From: Isoetes taiwanensis
Lineage: Eukaryota; Streptophyta; Lycopodiopsida; Isoetales; Isoetaceae
Direction: 5' to 3'
DNA: 64,000 nt
NCBI GenBank assembly: GCA_021234155.1
Contig: JAJEKV010000225.1
Location: 128,001-192,000, forward strand
The notes beneath the pieces are model-generated. The model worked only from the letters and a program-made list of their open reading frames with translations, did no database searches and had not been told where the DNA came from. Shown in pieces: positions 43,550 to 54,886 of this stretch. A program made the position numbers and the translations under genes. Every line of letters begins with the position of its first letter. The first letter of the stretch is position 1.

Positions 43550-45367
43550 GGTGCTGGCTCTCTCCAATTGCCTCGTTTTTACGTTTTCCTCGAGTTTTCT
43601 GATTTAATATTGCGCTTTGCATACTTTTTGTTCCTTGTAAAACATGCATATACAGGCTAAACTTCTTCGAGTTTTCACTATTACTGTTGCACATATTCAT
43701 ATGTTATGCTCCATGCTAGAGATGCATATGCATGATAAAGTTTTTTCGGTTTCTGATTTTCCATGCTTTAGGCTTCTTGTAAGATTTGCATATGCATGCT
43801 CCGTTTCTATTTGCTCTGGGGGTGTGGTCTTTTTCGTATGCGTAGTGACATCCTAGATGCCCTTCTCTAGGTGAGTACTCTTGCTGAATTTTGCTTCATG
43901 AAGTTTTGTTTCCTTTCTTACCTATGTTATTCAGAAGGTGTTCAATTTTAAGGTGCCAGTATGCCCCATGGAGCAACTTTCAACTTAATTGTGTCTAGCT
44001 TTGTGTACACCCTAGGAATGTTTTTCTCCCCTTGTTCCATGGTTCTCGATATACTTATTTGCTTGCTTTCTTAGAGCGAGTATGTTTTTTCCCATTCTAG
44101 GCCATGTTGCGTGTATGAGGAGTGATTGCAATTCATATGGCTGTTTAGGAAGTTGCTTAAAAGATTGTTAGTAAGTAGTCGTGTAACTGCCTCAATTTTT
44201 TGGAGACATGTTATGACAACTATGGTGCTACACATAAGGGTGAACCTTGCACCTTATCGATCACCGACATATGCTCACTCTATTGTTTCTAGGTCGGAGC
44301 AAGGCGACATTTGCGTTTGTATGGTTTGGTTCTTCAGAGCACCATCACTTTTCATATGTTTGCATGCATAATTTGTTTGTTCTGCATTTTTTCGTTTTTT
44401 TAGGTCTCTACTAACGTTTGCTCGCATTTCATGCGTGTATAATTTTGTTTCTAAGTTCATTCTCTCTTATTCGTCGAATCGTTGGTCGTATTTTTAGGAT
44501 CATCTATCATGCGCCATTACCAATCCTTTGGTCCTATTGCATTCGAAGGTCCATTTGAGTTGCTTCCTCTAGGAGACAGATGCCCAGAGATCCTAGACAG
44601 CATATACACAAGGCCAGGTTTCTGGGAGTTCTACAAGTTGCCTACTTCCTGGAGCGCTAGATTGTGCGATCATCTCAAGATAACCATTACTGGTGAAGTT
44701 TAGCTTGTTGTGCCATGGCTCCAGTCGCATCTTTACTTCAATTGGACTTCTATCTTTTTCAGGTGCCCTTTGTGCTTATTTTCAAGTTGTTCATATTTGG
44801 TTCCATTGTTCTTCTTTCTCATAAGTCTCGTTTGTTCTATGGTTAAGTTTCTTTTACTGCTCCATCGGCTCCAATATGCGTCTTCAATGTTATCAATCCT
44901 ATAGATATGTTGGTCTTTTTGGCTGTGTCGCTCCTTTTAGGCGTAGTTTTGGCACTGGTCTTGTGATGTGGGCTCTTGAATGTTTTGTTTATCATCTTTC
45001 GGCTTTGTGCTTTTTGACGGGTTGTCCTACCCTTTAATATTTTTGTCAAACTTTTTCTTCTTGAGATGCGCTCTTTGCAGGTTTATTATTTCACTTTTTG
45101 TCTTTTTAAGTTTTCATATTGTCTTTGTTCTTCTGTGTATAGTTCGATGTCATATAGTTTGTGCTCAAGCATGTTTATTTATTGCCTCACAATAGAGTTT
45201 AATAGGCAGAGCATGGTTACTTTTATTTGCTAGCAAGATTGATATGCGATTTGATCAGTCCTTTCGGTTATGATATGCGTTAATTATGATAGCCCTCTAG
45301 TGGTTCCGAGGGTGCCATGTTTTTTCTTGCTTTATTTCCGGTGGTTCCTTTTTTGTCCAACTACCTT
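43550..45367 (+). repeat. 1.8-kb tandem duplication, copy 2
   Basis: Nearly identical to 41726-43549. Differences include a few point changes and short deletions, for example GAGTACAGGCTCTTGC in copy 1 against GAGTACTCTTGC in copy 2. Confidence 0.9.
44512..44703 (+). CDS. Second copy of the small ORF
   Basis: Differs from the first copy by about four amino acids (PPGDRCQEV becomes PLGDRCPEI; TVEV becomes TGEV) over about 63 residues, and remains open. Most changes visible alter residues, so there is no sign of constraint. Confidence 0.35.
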   Translation, partial: RHYQSFGPIAFEGPFELLPLGDRCPEILDSIYTRPGFWEFYKLPTSWSARLCDHLKITITGEV

Positions 45368-47723
45368 ATTTCATGTTGGTTCATCTTTCGTCGCTTGTCT
45401 AGTCTCATTGATCACCTTAAACACTGCTCTGTCGTTTCATTTGGTGACTTTGTTATTTTCATATCCTCTTGTCGTTGTGATATTCGTTGAATTTGTCTGC
45501 GATGTTCTGACTCATTGTCCCATTACTACGATGGCTTTCCTGCTCAGCTTGATATATTTCCTAGTTTTAATCCGATTCTTTGTTCTTTCTTTGTCTCGAG
45601 TTGGTTCCTTTTATTTGTTTTTATATATTAACTTCCCATTGCCTCTTTTATCCCACTTATTTCTTGTTTTTTACTGTGCATGTCTCATTTGTCCGCTCTT
45701 GTTAATTTATCTTTTCTCTGTTTTTCACATATTTTTAGTTCCTTTCTTGTTCTTTTTTAGGTTCTTGTTTGTGTTTCCTTTGTCAGTTAATCTTAGATTC
45801 TCATTTGGTGCTTTTTAGTTCAATTTTTTGTTTGTTTTTTGTTTTACTTCAATTTTTTGTTTACTTCGCTCTTTGTATTTTAGTGTTAGTGTCTCTTTTA
45901 GCTTTTTAAGTTCATTCTTAGGCATTTTTTCTATGTACCGCCTTTGCTCCATATATTCATCAAGATCCTTTCTAGTTCACACTCCTTCATTTATTCTTTA
46001 ACCTCTTAAATCGCCTTGGGTCCTTTCTTTATTTACCTAGTGAGAGGGTCGTGATTTGTCCTTTCAATTTAGTTTAACGTCTTGAAACGACTTGGCTCAT
46101 TTGCTCCTATTTGTTTTGTCTGGCCCCTATTTGTATTTGGCCTTGTGTTGGACTAACACTTTGCATTGCATATATTTTACATGTCGACTTGGCTTCCATG
46201 CCCTTATATTTTCACATGTGGTTCTACTGGTTTATCTTTTCTATCGGTTTGTTAGATAGTTCTATTTACACATTACCTTAGGTTGTTCCGTTTTTAATGT
46301 TTTGGTTGCGATTGTTTTCATGGCTCCGCTGTGTCATTGTACCTCTTTTTGGTTATATGTTTTCCATAAGTATCAATTTTTCCATTGTTTCCTCCATTTG
46401 CTGTAGCTATTTGGTTAGGTCACATTTGCTCTATTGACAGTCCTATTATGCCTGGTACACGTTGTTTCATTAGTCTCCCTTTGTTGCCCCATTGGCTTTG
46501 TCGATTCTTGGTGTTGCAGAAACCTTAGATCATATTATCCCATTTGTCGCTTGTTCCTTTTTCCAATTTGCTCTACTTGGCCATGTTGCGCCATAGGTCT
46601 TTGTTCTCCGTTTATTGCATTGATCCCGTTCCACATGCATTTAGTTTGGTGTTAATAGTCTCGCATTCAATTATTCCAGTTTTTAGTCCATGTTCTCACG
46701 TTGGTTCAATTTTATTCCACTGGGCCCTTTCTTGACTCATTTTCTCCTTCAGTTTCCAGTCACAGTTTTTATTTCTCTCTCTTGCTCTTTTTCTCTGAAG
46801 TTTTTGAGTCCAGGTATTTCCTTCATATTTTTTCTCATCTATTGCCCGTAGTTATATTTGTTCTTTAGCTCGCTTTCGTCTATTTGAACGCCATTAATCA
46901 TGGTTTACTCACTCCTTCTGTCTCATTTGCGTCTTTGGACCATTACCTTTGCCTCATTTCATTTCCTCTCATTATGTCCCTTGTTTTGCCTTTAGCATCG
47001 TTTTTACGATGTCGTCGCTTTCTGTTTTGGAATCACTCTTCGCATAATGTTGTTGTTTCAGGTGTGCCTTGTTATTGTCAAGTTTGTTGATCTCCATTTC
47101 TTTGATCTAGTTTGTCTTTTTGATCGTTGTCGTCTCCTTGTTCTTTTCTCAGTTGTCCATTTTCTCGCCGCCAGTCCTGGCTTTGACTGAATATGTCATT
47201 GTTCGATCTCTTCCCTTGTTCGATATCCTCTTTGACCCCGTTATCTCCTTTAGTGCCTTTTTTGCTTTTACTTTAATTGGCCTCTTTTTTCCACTTGTCG
47301 GCCTTACTTCATTCATCCCATCGACTCCTTTTGTTTCCAGTCCATTATGTTTGTCCGTATTTACCTCCTTTGCTTCTTTTATCTTTGGGCTTACTTGCAC
47401 CTTTGTATTACGCTAGTCCTCTGGATTACATATTTCTACCTTTACTATGTCTTCTCTTGCTTCGTCTTACTTCTCTGTTGGCATCCATATTTCATGCTTT
47501 GTGCCTCCTGCGTTGATTATCCCAGTTACTCTATCCCTCTTTGCTTCGCAGTTTCTTTGTTTGCCTCCTTTGCCTGATCTTTTCCAATCGTCTCTTCTGC
47601 CAATTTCTTCATGCGTTTCGCTTTTGGACAGTTTTCCCTTATCATCTTGGTTTGATCTATTCTTTTTGAGGTTGATTCCTCTTCTATCGGCCAACTACTT
47701 GTTTCATAGAACCCATCCTAGGA
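45368..47723. other. Extremely pyrimidine-rich segment of the insertion
   Basis: Long runs of T and C with few purines on the + strand. It has many overlapping hydrophobic open frames that result from composition. I see no conserved domain or tandem unit. Confidence 0.5.
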
Positions 47724-47731
47724 ATGCCACG

Positions 47732-47865
47732 ATAGCAATAGAATCGACATTCCTTGGATGGGGACGCCCTATCTTGCTCTCCTATTTATACCGCCTTCTT
47801 CCTCATTTCCAGCCATCGGCGTTCTCTTGAGCTCCTTTCTATTCTGCTCATTTTTTGCTCCACAA
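47732..47865 (+). repeat. Terminal direct repeat of the insertion, copy 2
   Basis: Matches 40142-40275, including GGATGGGGACGCCCTATCTT and the TATTTATA box. It is preceded by ACTACTTGTTTCATAGAACC, the same end motif found before the right-hand flanking repeat. Confidence 0.65.
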
Positions 47866-48087
47866 GTTCCTCCCCCCCCATCTCCCTCTGATATATTTGA
47901 GCTTGTTTCATTTCTTCACCCGACTTCTCGTTTTCATATTTCGTTCCTTTGTTAAAGTTGCTCCTTTTCTTTTTAGTCTATGTCTGTCTAATCTTCTTTA
48001 CTTCTCGAGTCACCTTGTAGCCCCTAGTATCCTCCATGCCTCCTTTCTATCTTTTTGGAAGTGCATATGTTCTTATTTTTCATGTTT

Positions 48088-48429
48088 CTCGGTGTGGCTC
48101 TAAGCCTCTGAGACTTTCTTATCATTTGTTCTTTTTCTCGGCGTGGTTATGGCCTTGAGATATGATTTCTTGGCGCGGCAGTATTTTATTTAGTCATTCA
48201 TGTTTTTCTCGGTGTGGCATTGTAGCCTCTCGGTCAATATTTTATTATTCATATTTTTCTCGGTGTGGGCGTTGTTGCCTCAAGATCATATTTATTGTTT
48301 TTTCGGCATGGCGGCAGAGCCTCCGAGGCAAAGACTAATCGGTTGTTTTTTCCCGCGATGGTCATTCCATGGACGGTTCTCGATTAGTCGGTTTGTTGTT
48401 TTTTTCTCGGCGGGTTACCGAGCCTCGAG
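48088..48429 (+). repeat. Seven dispersed hairpin-like repeats (TCGGNGTGGC...GCCTCNGAG)
   Basis: Related units start at 48088, 48137, 48169, 48208, 48259, 48302 and 48406. The typical form is CTCGGTGTGGC, 5-9 bases, then GCCTC and a GAG/CGG end, so most can fold into a short GC stem. Units are separated by 20-75 bases of T-rich sequence. Confidence 0.6.
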
Positions 48430-48827
48430 TCTTCTTGCCTATGGCATCTAACTCATTGACGGGTTATTTTTCTTTCAGCCTTGCTTCTGCAGGATTGTTT
48501 AAGGTCTTATGGTTGCCATAATGCATGGGGTCGTGCTTCAACTATTTGCTTGGGTTTCCTCAAAAACCTAAGAAGGCGTGGTTCTTCTTTCCAATGAGGA
48601 GCAGTCACCGGGTCTTCTCACCTTTGCATCGACCAAGTGGCAAATAAAACCATCTTTTCTGTTGTATTCTTCAGTATCATCATGCTCTCGATGATTGTCT
48701 AGTTTCGGAGCATTTAAAGTTCATATTTCCAAATTTGTCTACCCCTAGTGAGGGATCCATTTGTACTCAATGTTTTACAAAGCTCAATGAGAACACCACT
48801 TCACTTCAAAACTACTTGTTTCATAGG

Positions 48828-48845
48828 ACTAAACTAACGTAGTGC
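48828..48845. repeat. Direct repeat flanking the 8.7-kb insertion, right copy
   Basis: ACTAAACTAACGTAGTGC, matching 40109-40126 at 17 of 18 positions. It marks the return to gypsy 3' sequence. Confidence 0.75.
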
Positions 48846-49118
48846 AGGGGCGCATTACGAGAAGATGGGGGAACCATGATTTAGATTTAAATTATGAACC
48901 CTAACAACTCTTATAGTAATGTTTTGATTTATTATAGGGAGTAACCTTGTTAGGCTATATAATTTTGTATAAGTACAAATATAGCCTAAATTTTGACAAG
49001 TTAATTGTTTAATAGGAAGTTGATCATTTAAATTAAATTAAAGTTGCATGCTTATGTTCTTTTGCAGGGTTAGTGTAGGTTCATCACCTTAGCGCAATGC
49101 TGAGGACAGCATTGTCCT

Positions 49119-49130
49119 AAGGGGGGAGAA
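49119..49130 (+). other. Gypsy polypurine tract
   Basis: AAGGGGGGAGAA lies immediately before the 3' LTR and would prime plus-strand DNA synthesis. Confidence 0.88.
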
Positions 49131-50752
49131 TGTGACGTTCCAGGGGAATATACGCCATAAATACGTATATTCCTGGACCCGTCACCATACAAGTCTACCT
49201 TTGTAGCCTTGTATACCTTAGAAAGTGGTAATGGGTGCACATCTAAGTTAAATGCTTAACTTAGATAACCTTAGGATAAGGCCCATTTCCACATGGCCTT
49301 ATCCTATTGGGCAAACTGCCACACGGCCCACCCCATTGGTGCCACGTGGCATCCCATGTGGACCCTAACCTATATTGGCCCAAACCCTAATCCTAGACCT
49401 CTTTTCCTGACCCTAGCACCTGGACACTCATCTACGCACTCGAAACCCCGTTTCGAGCATCGTTCGTCATAGCATAGCCTGGTGTAGCAGCCCCCGAAGT
49501 GTGTGCACGATCTTGGAGGGAACACGGCTTCGACCCCGTCAAGGAGCATGGAGATGCCAGGATTGGGAGGGAGTGCTTCTGGAGCAGGTAGATGGAGTAG
49601 AGTTCATAGTAGTTCATCTGGAAGTTAGCACTCCAAATGGGTTTGTATGTTGTATCTTGAGTAGAGACATCCTAGAACCCTTGTTGAACATCTTGAACCC
49701 TAATCAAGGAACCCTAACTGTAAGTTAGATGTGTATGATTAGGTTAAGATGTTCTTATGATGATTATCATGTTATGATGCTATGTGATCTTGCTTGATCA
49801 TGTTTGCTCCTCTTGTATTGGGAAGGGGGGTAGAGAACTAGTAGCCATTATGTAGTATGCTCATAGTTAGATCCCTTAGTTCCTATTATTATGCGGCCTG
49901 TGCATAGGAACCCACCGGGCTATGGAAACTATGATGTGACTCAGCACTACACAACGGGGCTAGAGGCAATGCGGAGGGAGGATCCCTGCTGAGCGTAGCT
50001 ACTGGGGATCCTATAGTGTGCTAGGCTTATGGTCGGGTCACTTGTGGGCGGGCATGGGTCCTACACCTCCGGGCAATGGTGTCGCCTCGCCTCTCAAGAG
50101 TTGCAAGTGTTGGCTTGGCTCTTGTTTTGGGAGGTTAAGCCGGGGGCTAATCGTGTGTCGCCCGCGATTCTCTAGCCACCCGTGGAACCTCTAGACCCAG
50201 GGGAAGGGGAGATGCAACCCTTCCCTCACTCGGCCGGACCAGGGGAGATGCAACCCGAGTAGTCCCGATGGGTGATGCCATGGGATTTGCGTGATCCAGG
50301 AAGGCTAGAGTCATGCCAGAGCTTGGTCTAGCCCATCTATAAAGTATGCACAGGAGGGGCGGATGGAGTGGTCAACCCTAGCCATTGTCTATAGCCAGCC
50401 CCCCGCCATTGTTATGACTCATCCGCTCTATCTTGAGACCTAGCTGGGCCGGTCGACCTCCTTATGAGTCGGAGCCACGGGTAGGAGCTCTCATGTTTTA
50501 TGCCATATGATTATCTTCTTTGCAGTTATAGATATGTGAATGGGCTACCCTTCGAGGTAGCATGGTGTATTATTATTGCTGACGATGTTTATGCTTCCGC
50601 TGTGATAGGAGCCCATAGGGGAAGGGCGCGCAAGACACCTTCGTAATTCCAGAGTGCGGGAGAGAGGAGGGCCCGTGCAGTCGAAGGACCAGATGGGGGA
50701 TTTCCTACGGAGTGTACGGCTGGGAGCCGTATATTTAGTAGGGAGCGTCACA
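49131..50752 (+). repeat. 3' LTR of the gypsy element (1622 bp)
   Basis: It starts TGTGACGTTCC and ends GAGCGTCACA. It differs from the 5' LTR by scattered substitutions and some small indels in the GC-rich part (50000-50300) and near 50640. Confidence 0.93.
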
Positions 50753-50754
50753 TG

Positions 50755-52210
50755 GAGCCTTTGAGGCATTCAAAAATTTTGTTGCAGAAGTAGAACTTGA
50801 AACTGGAAACAAAGTGAAATGTGTAAGATCAGATAGGGGAGGGGAATACTTGTCGACAAGATTTAAAGGTTTTTGCAAGACAAGGGGAATAAAAAGACAA
50901 CTGACATGCTCTCATTCTCCACAACAAAATGGTGTGGCAGAGAGGAAAAATAGGACAATATTAAATGCTGTGAGAGCAATGATTAAACATACAGGGTTGC
51001 CAAACTTCTTATGGGAAGAAGCAGTAAGAACTGCAGTCGAAGTGCAAAATATGCTCCCATCAGCAAGTATTAATGGATGTCTACCTGAGATGCTTTGGTC
51101 TGGTAATAAGCCAAATTTTGACAAGCTAAAAAGCTATGGATGTCTAGGGTTTGTGCATATTCCTAAGGAGCAAAGGAAAAAACTTGATGATAGAGCCTTA
51201 ATTGCCTACCTTGTTGGATATGATGAGCACTCTAAAGCCTATAGGCCGTTTGATCCTGCAAGAAGAAAAGTAGTAGTTAGCAGGGATGTTGTCTTTGATG
51301 AAAGCCAGCATTATAAAGACATCAAATCACCTGATGTGACAACAAAGCAAAGGGAATCTTCTCAAGATACAGAATCATTAGATAAACTGACAAGTATTTA
51401 TGATGATGATGCTGAAACTAATACATTAGTTTTGCAGGAGAATAAAGTTGCTGATGTGCAGATAGAACAACTACAAGAAGAAGGAGAAATTATTGTACAA
51501 GAAGAGCAAGCAAAAAAGGCTAAAGTTCAGGTTGGGAGAAGAACCAATGTTCAAATATTACAGGACGAGGCAAAAGAGGTTAGTATTGATTTATGTGGTA
51601 GAGATTCCTCTGGTAAAAGTAGAAAGTTGAAACATAATGCAGCAGAGATGAATATCATTGAGATTTTAGCAATGATAGATTTTGAAGCTCCTAAATCATT
51701 CAAAGAAGCAATGGAGAGTTCAGATGCGGAAAATTGGGTTAAGGCAATGGAAGAGGAACTTAATGCCTTCAGGAGAACTGAAACCTTTGAATTGGTGGAT
51801 CTACCTAATGGTAGAAGTGCTGTGGGATGTAAATGGATATATAAAATTAAACAGAGCACTGAAGGAGACATGATAAAACACAAAGCAAGATTAGTGGCTC
51901 AAGGTTTTTTCAAAAACAAGGGATTGATTATGAGGATACCTTTTTCCCCATAGTGAAGATGACAAGCATAAGAATGCTGTTAGCAATGGCAAATGCTCAG
52001 GACTTAGAGGTACATCACATGGATGTTACCACTGCTTTTCTTAATGCAAAACTAGAAGAGGATATTTATATGAAACAACCCCCCGGGTTTGAACAAGGGA
52101 AAAACAAAGTGTGGAAATTGAAAAGAGCTGTTTATGGACTGAAACAATCACCAAGGCAATGGTATTTGTGTATGTACACTTATCTGAGGGAACAGGAATT
52201 CAATATGTAG
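50755..52210 (+). pseudogene. Copia integrase C-terminus and first part of reverse transcriptase
   Basis: GAFEAFKNFVAEVE resumes the copia frame right after the gypsy LTR, one base out of register. CVRSDRGGEYLSTRF holds the second catalytic Asp and NGVAERKNRTI the Glu. Then come the integrase-RT linker and RT: NGRSAVGCKWIYKIKQ, KARLVAQGF, a frameshift near 51920, then VHHMDVTTAFLNAKLEEDIY (first catalytic Asp) and VYGLKQSPRQWY. It stops at 52208-52210 where another insertion begins. Confidence 0.88.
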
Positions 52211-52355
52211 CATAATAACAAGGGGTTTTCTTTGTGTTTTTGTACGCTTTTCACAAAGGTTTTCCTAAGATTTCATGGCGTATTCGAATGGATGTACTAA
52301 TGCGTACATCTAGAGTGCACTATTTCTTAGTCGTTGATTTAGCTTTTTTTTTTCA

Positions 52356-54077
52356 ATGGTCCAACATCCAAGGGCTCACAACAAAAGCCCTCTTTTTATT
52401 TTAGGGGCTGAACATGCAAGCCTCGTGGATAGCATTTTAGGGCACGAAACATGGCTTGCAAATCTGCAACAACAGGGATTAGCAAGACCTCTGCTTCTGA
52501 TAAGTGATTGCATCTCCAATCTTCAGTCTGGGGCAAACATTATAAGAGTTATAGGTTTGGCAGGGGTATATCAAATATATTCAGCCATATCTGGAGCTTT
52601 TAAAGATACGTGTACAGGGCATAAAAGCTAATCCGACAGAATGGAGACGGTCTCTAGGTTTTGTTTGTGCCGTTTGGTTATTGGAGCTCTGGACAAAACA
52701 CATGCATTCAACTCAATTTGGAGATTTGGTCCTTGTTATAACGATTTGTCTTTGGAGGGGTAAATTTTTACTACATGTCATTTTGCTTTGCGGATTTTTT
52801 CCACGGAACACTCATTTCGATTTTGCCCTTTCTTCTTTCGATTTTGCCCTGTTGATTTGGCCAGTGATGATCTTCCTGCCAATCTGCGTTATGTGGCCAC
52901 AGTTGGTCTCAGCTCTACATTTGAAAAGGTTATAGCCAAACTCCCTCGTGTTAGGAGTATCATTTATGACTTTGTTTCTGTTTGGGACATGATGATGCTG
53001 AGAAAAGATTTAACATTCTGAAGCATGTTATTTTCCAAGCTCTGCGGCTTGCATTGTTGTGGAGTATCATATACCCGTTATTTTTACTTAAGGGCCAACC
53101 CTTTCCTGCCTCTCCAAATGTATATGTTTCTCCAAAACCAGGTTTGTTTTTCATTAAATTTTTATAGACTAGAACTAGATGGATAAGTTTGAAACTTGAA
53201 TTTTGCGGCCCACACTATTGCATTCTTATTTATTATGAACTAGTATGGTTACTCTTCTATGTCAGTCTTTGAAAACTCGAGTATGGTTTTATACAAAAGT
53301 TCGGCATTTGAATATTTTCTCTATACGTTGGTGCGTAATCGAATTAAAGTCGGCATGGTCAAGCACTAAAGTCCATGCCCGGTATACGCTTAACTTCTCT
53401 ACAACTGCTTTACATATTCACAATCTTTCTTATCCATATCTGAACAAGATGGGGAACGACTTTATTACTTGAAAAAGTCTTCTTGGATCCTTTTAAACTC
53501 CTTTCATGAATTAGAAACTCAAGTGTTTGATGAAATGCAGAAATTATGGGGACCAAGGTTTGTTCCTGTTGGACCGATGTTTCAGGTTGCTAGTCGCACT
53601 CAGTTGTCATCTAAGAAAGAAAATGTCGAGTGCCTCAAATGGCTGGATAGCTGTCCTCCAAATTTCGTAGGCTTTACATCTCCTTTGGTAGTAGAGCGCA
53701 TCGCGCATCGGAAGATGTTCTTTGCATTGGCTAGGGGCTTAATACTTAGCAGGCAGCCATTTTTATGGTGATGAGAGCTGGCTCTGTTCTTTTTCGAGAA
53801 TTTTCTGAATTCCAACAAACATTTAGAAGTGACGAGACTAGGCCGCATCGCGGCTTGGGTGCCCCAGCAGTTGGTCTTAGGCCATGCTTCTATTGGTGGC
53901 TTTCTAACTCATTGCGGTTGGGGTTCTGTTATGGAGAGCATTTATAGTGGCTTACCAACGATTGGATGGCCGTTTGAAGTGGACCAGAGTACTAACTGCA
54001 AGATTATTGTTGAAGATAGAAATATAGGCTTAACGTTCTCAAAGGAAAAAATAACTGAAGAGAAGGTTCACATCTAG
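52356..54077 (+). pseudogene. UDP-glycosyltransferase (UGT) pseudogene fragment
   Basis: The clearest part is the plant PSPG sugar-donor box: AAWVPQQLVLGHASIGGFLT, then HCGWGSVMESIYSGLPTIGW and PFEVDQSTNCKI (about 53850-54000). Upstream pieces fit the same family: SSWILLNSFHELETQVFDEM and RFVPVGPMF (53475-53590), WLDSCPP (53640), and DDLPANLRYVATVGLSSTFE with IIYDF (52863-52975). The segment 52356-52631 (LQQQGLARPLLLISD) may be a further N-terminal part. Stops and frameshifts separate all pieces. UGTs transfer sugars from UDP-sugars to small molecules in the cytosol; this copy is dead. Confidence 0.8.
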
Positions 54078-54420
54078 AGGAAAGGTTGCCACGAATAATG
54101 TGTGTTACTATTACGTGATATACCTAATGTTGCCAATACATCTTCGGTCTTTATTGGTTAAGCTATCTCATCGTGCAGGAGCTCTTTTGAAAGTGCAGGA
54201 GCTCTTTTGAAAATGTTTGGCAGGATATTTCATTATGTTTGTTGTGTCTGGAAAATTTGTTGGAGCCTATAAATTATGCAATTTTAAATATATGGTTTGC
54301 AATAACACATCATCCATTTTGTACTTTTATTTTATTTTTATTTTTATTTTTTGTTTACCTCGAGTTTATCTATGTTTGTTTTTTTTGGGGCTCAAGGGGT
54401 TTAAATTTTTTTTCTAATAT

Positions 54421-54886
54421 AACAACCAACATAACTACTATTAACATTAATTAACACAAACCATTACATTAAACATGTTTAAAATTAAATTCCCCCTTAA
54501 ACCCCCTTTTGTTTGGGTGCATATTCACTGGGGGGGGTGTGGGGGTAGCGAGAGCCCCTGTAAATTATGTTTTGCACGTATAAAATCAACACCATATAGT
54601 ACATTGCCTGAAATCTTATAGTATTTTGCAAATCTTGTTATACAGTATAACAAATTCTATACATCCATACCCCATAAACGAGGAACTTTGTGTACGGTGT
54701 AGATTAAGGAATAATGGGTGAATATGCCTATCCAACAGCTCTCGTTGCCCGGAGTCACCCCCCGTGTGAATATGCACCCAAACAAAAGGGGGTTTAAGGG
54801 GGAATTTAATTTTAAACATGTTTAATGTAATGGTTTGTGTTAATTAATGTTAATAGTAGTTATGTTGGTTGTTATGTTGGTTGTTA
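54421..54886. mobile_element. 466-bp MITE with ~108-bp terminal inverted repeats
   Basis: 54421-54528 (ACAACCAACATAACTACTAT...) and 54766-54886 are inverted copies; the right end has an extra 12-base unit. TA flanks the inner ACAACC/GGTTGT ends, so a TA-duplicating (mariner/Stowaway-like) origin is possible. The centre is GC-richer and non-coding. Confidence 0.8.

Larger units (their letters stand above)
40127..48827. mobile_element. 8.7-kb pyrimidine-rich insertion of unknown class
   Basis: It is bounded by 14-18-bp direct repeats, a length typical of target-primed (LINE-like) insertion rather than LTR elements. The + strand is strongly T/C-rich, especially 45300-48080. About 140 bases at the left end are repeated at about 47724-47865, and ACTACTTGTTTCATAG occurs both just before that internal copy (47695-47710) and at the right end (48811-48826). 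It looks like a 7.6-kb unit followed head-to-tail by a 1.1-kb unit sharing both ends. It contains a 1.8-kb tandem duplication and no recognisable transposase or RT. Many open frames are composition artefacts. Confidence 0.6.
28963..50752 (+). mobile_element. Ty3/gypsy chromovirus inserted in copia integrase
   Basis: LTRs of 1648 and 1622 bp begin TGTGACG and end CGTCACA, a perfect 7-bp terminal inverted repeat. Primer site, polypurine tract, gag, protease, RT, RNase H, integrase and a C-terminal chromodomain are in gypsy order. The 4.6-kb stretch between primer site and gag is unusual: it carries an H3-like histone ORF, hairpin repeats and a second unidentified ORF. A MITE and an 8.7-kb insertion interrupt it. 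The flanks (CGAAA left, TGGAG right) show no target duplication. Confidence 0.92.
52211..54886. mobile_element. 2.7-kb insertion in copia RT carrying a captured gene fragment
   Basis: It splits the RT between YLREQEFNM and DDGNIYLFKEGAEF, adjacent in normal copia proteins. It contains a UDP-glycosyltransferase pseudogene and ends with a 466-bp MITE. No diagnostic ends or target duplication were found for the segment as a whole, so the vehicle (Helitron, Pack-type transposon or retroposition) is undetermined. Confidence 0.65.

Noticed and set aside
45270-47830. Many hydrophobic open frames, some over 100 residues
   Set aside because: They arise from T/C-rich composition, overlap in several frames and have no domain or codon pattern.
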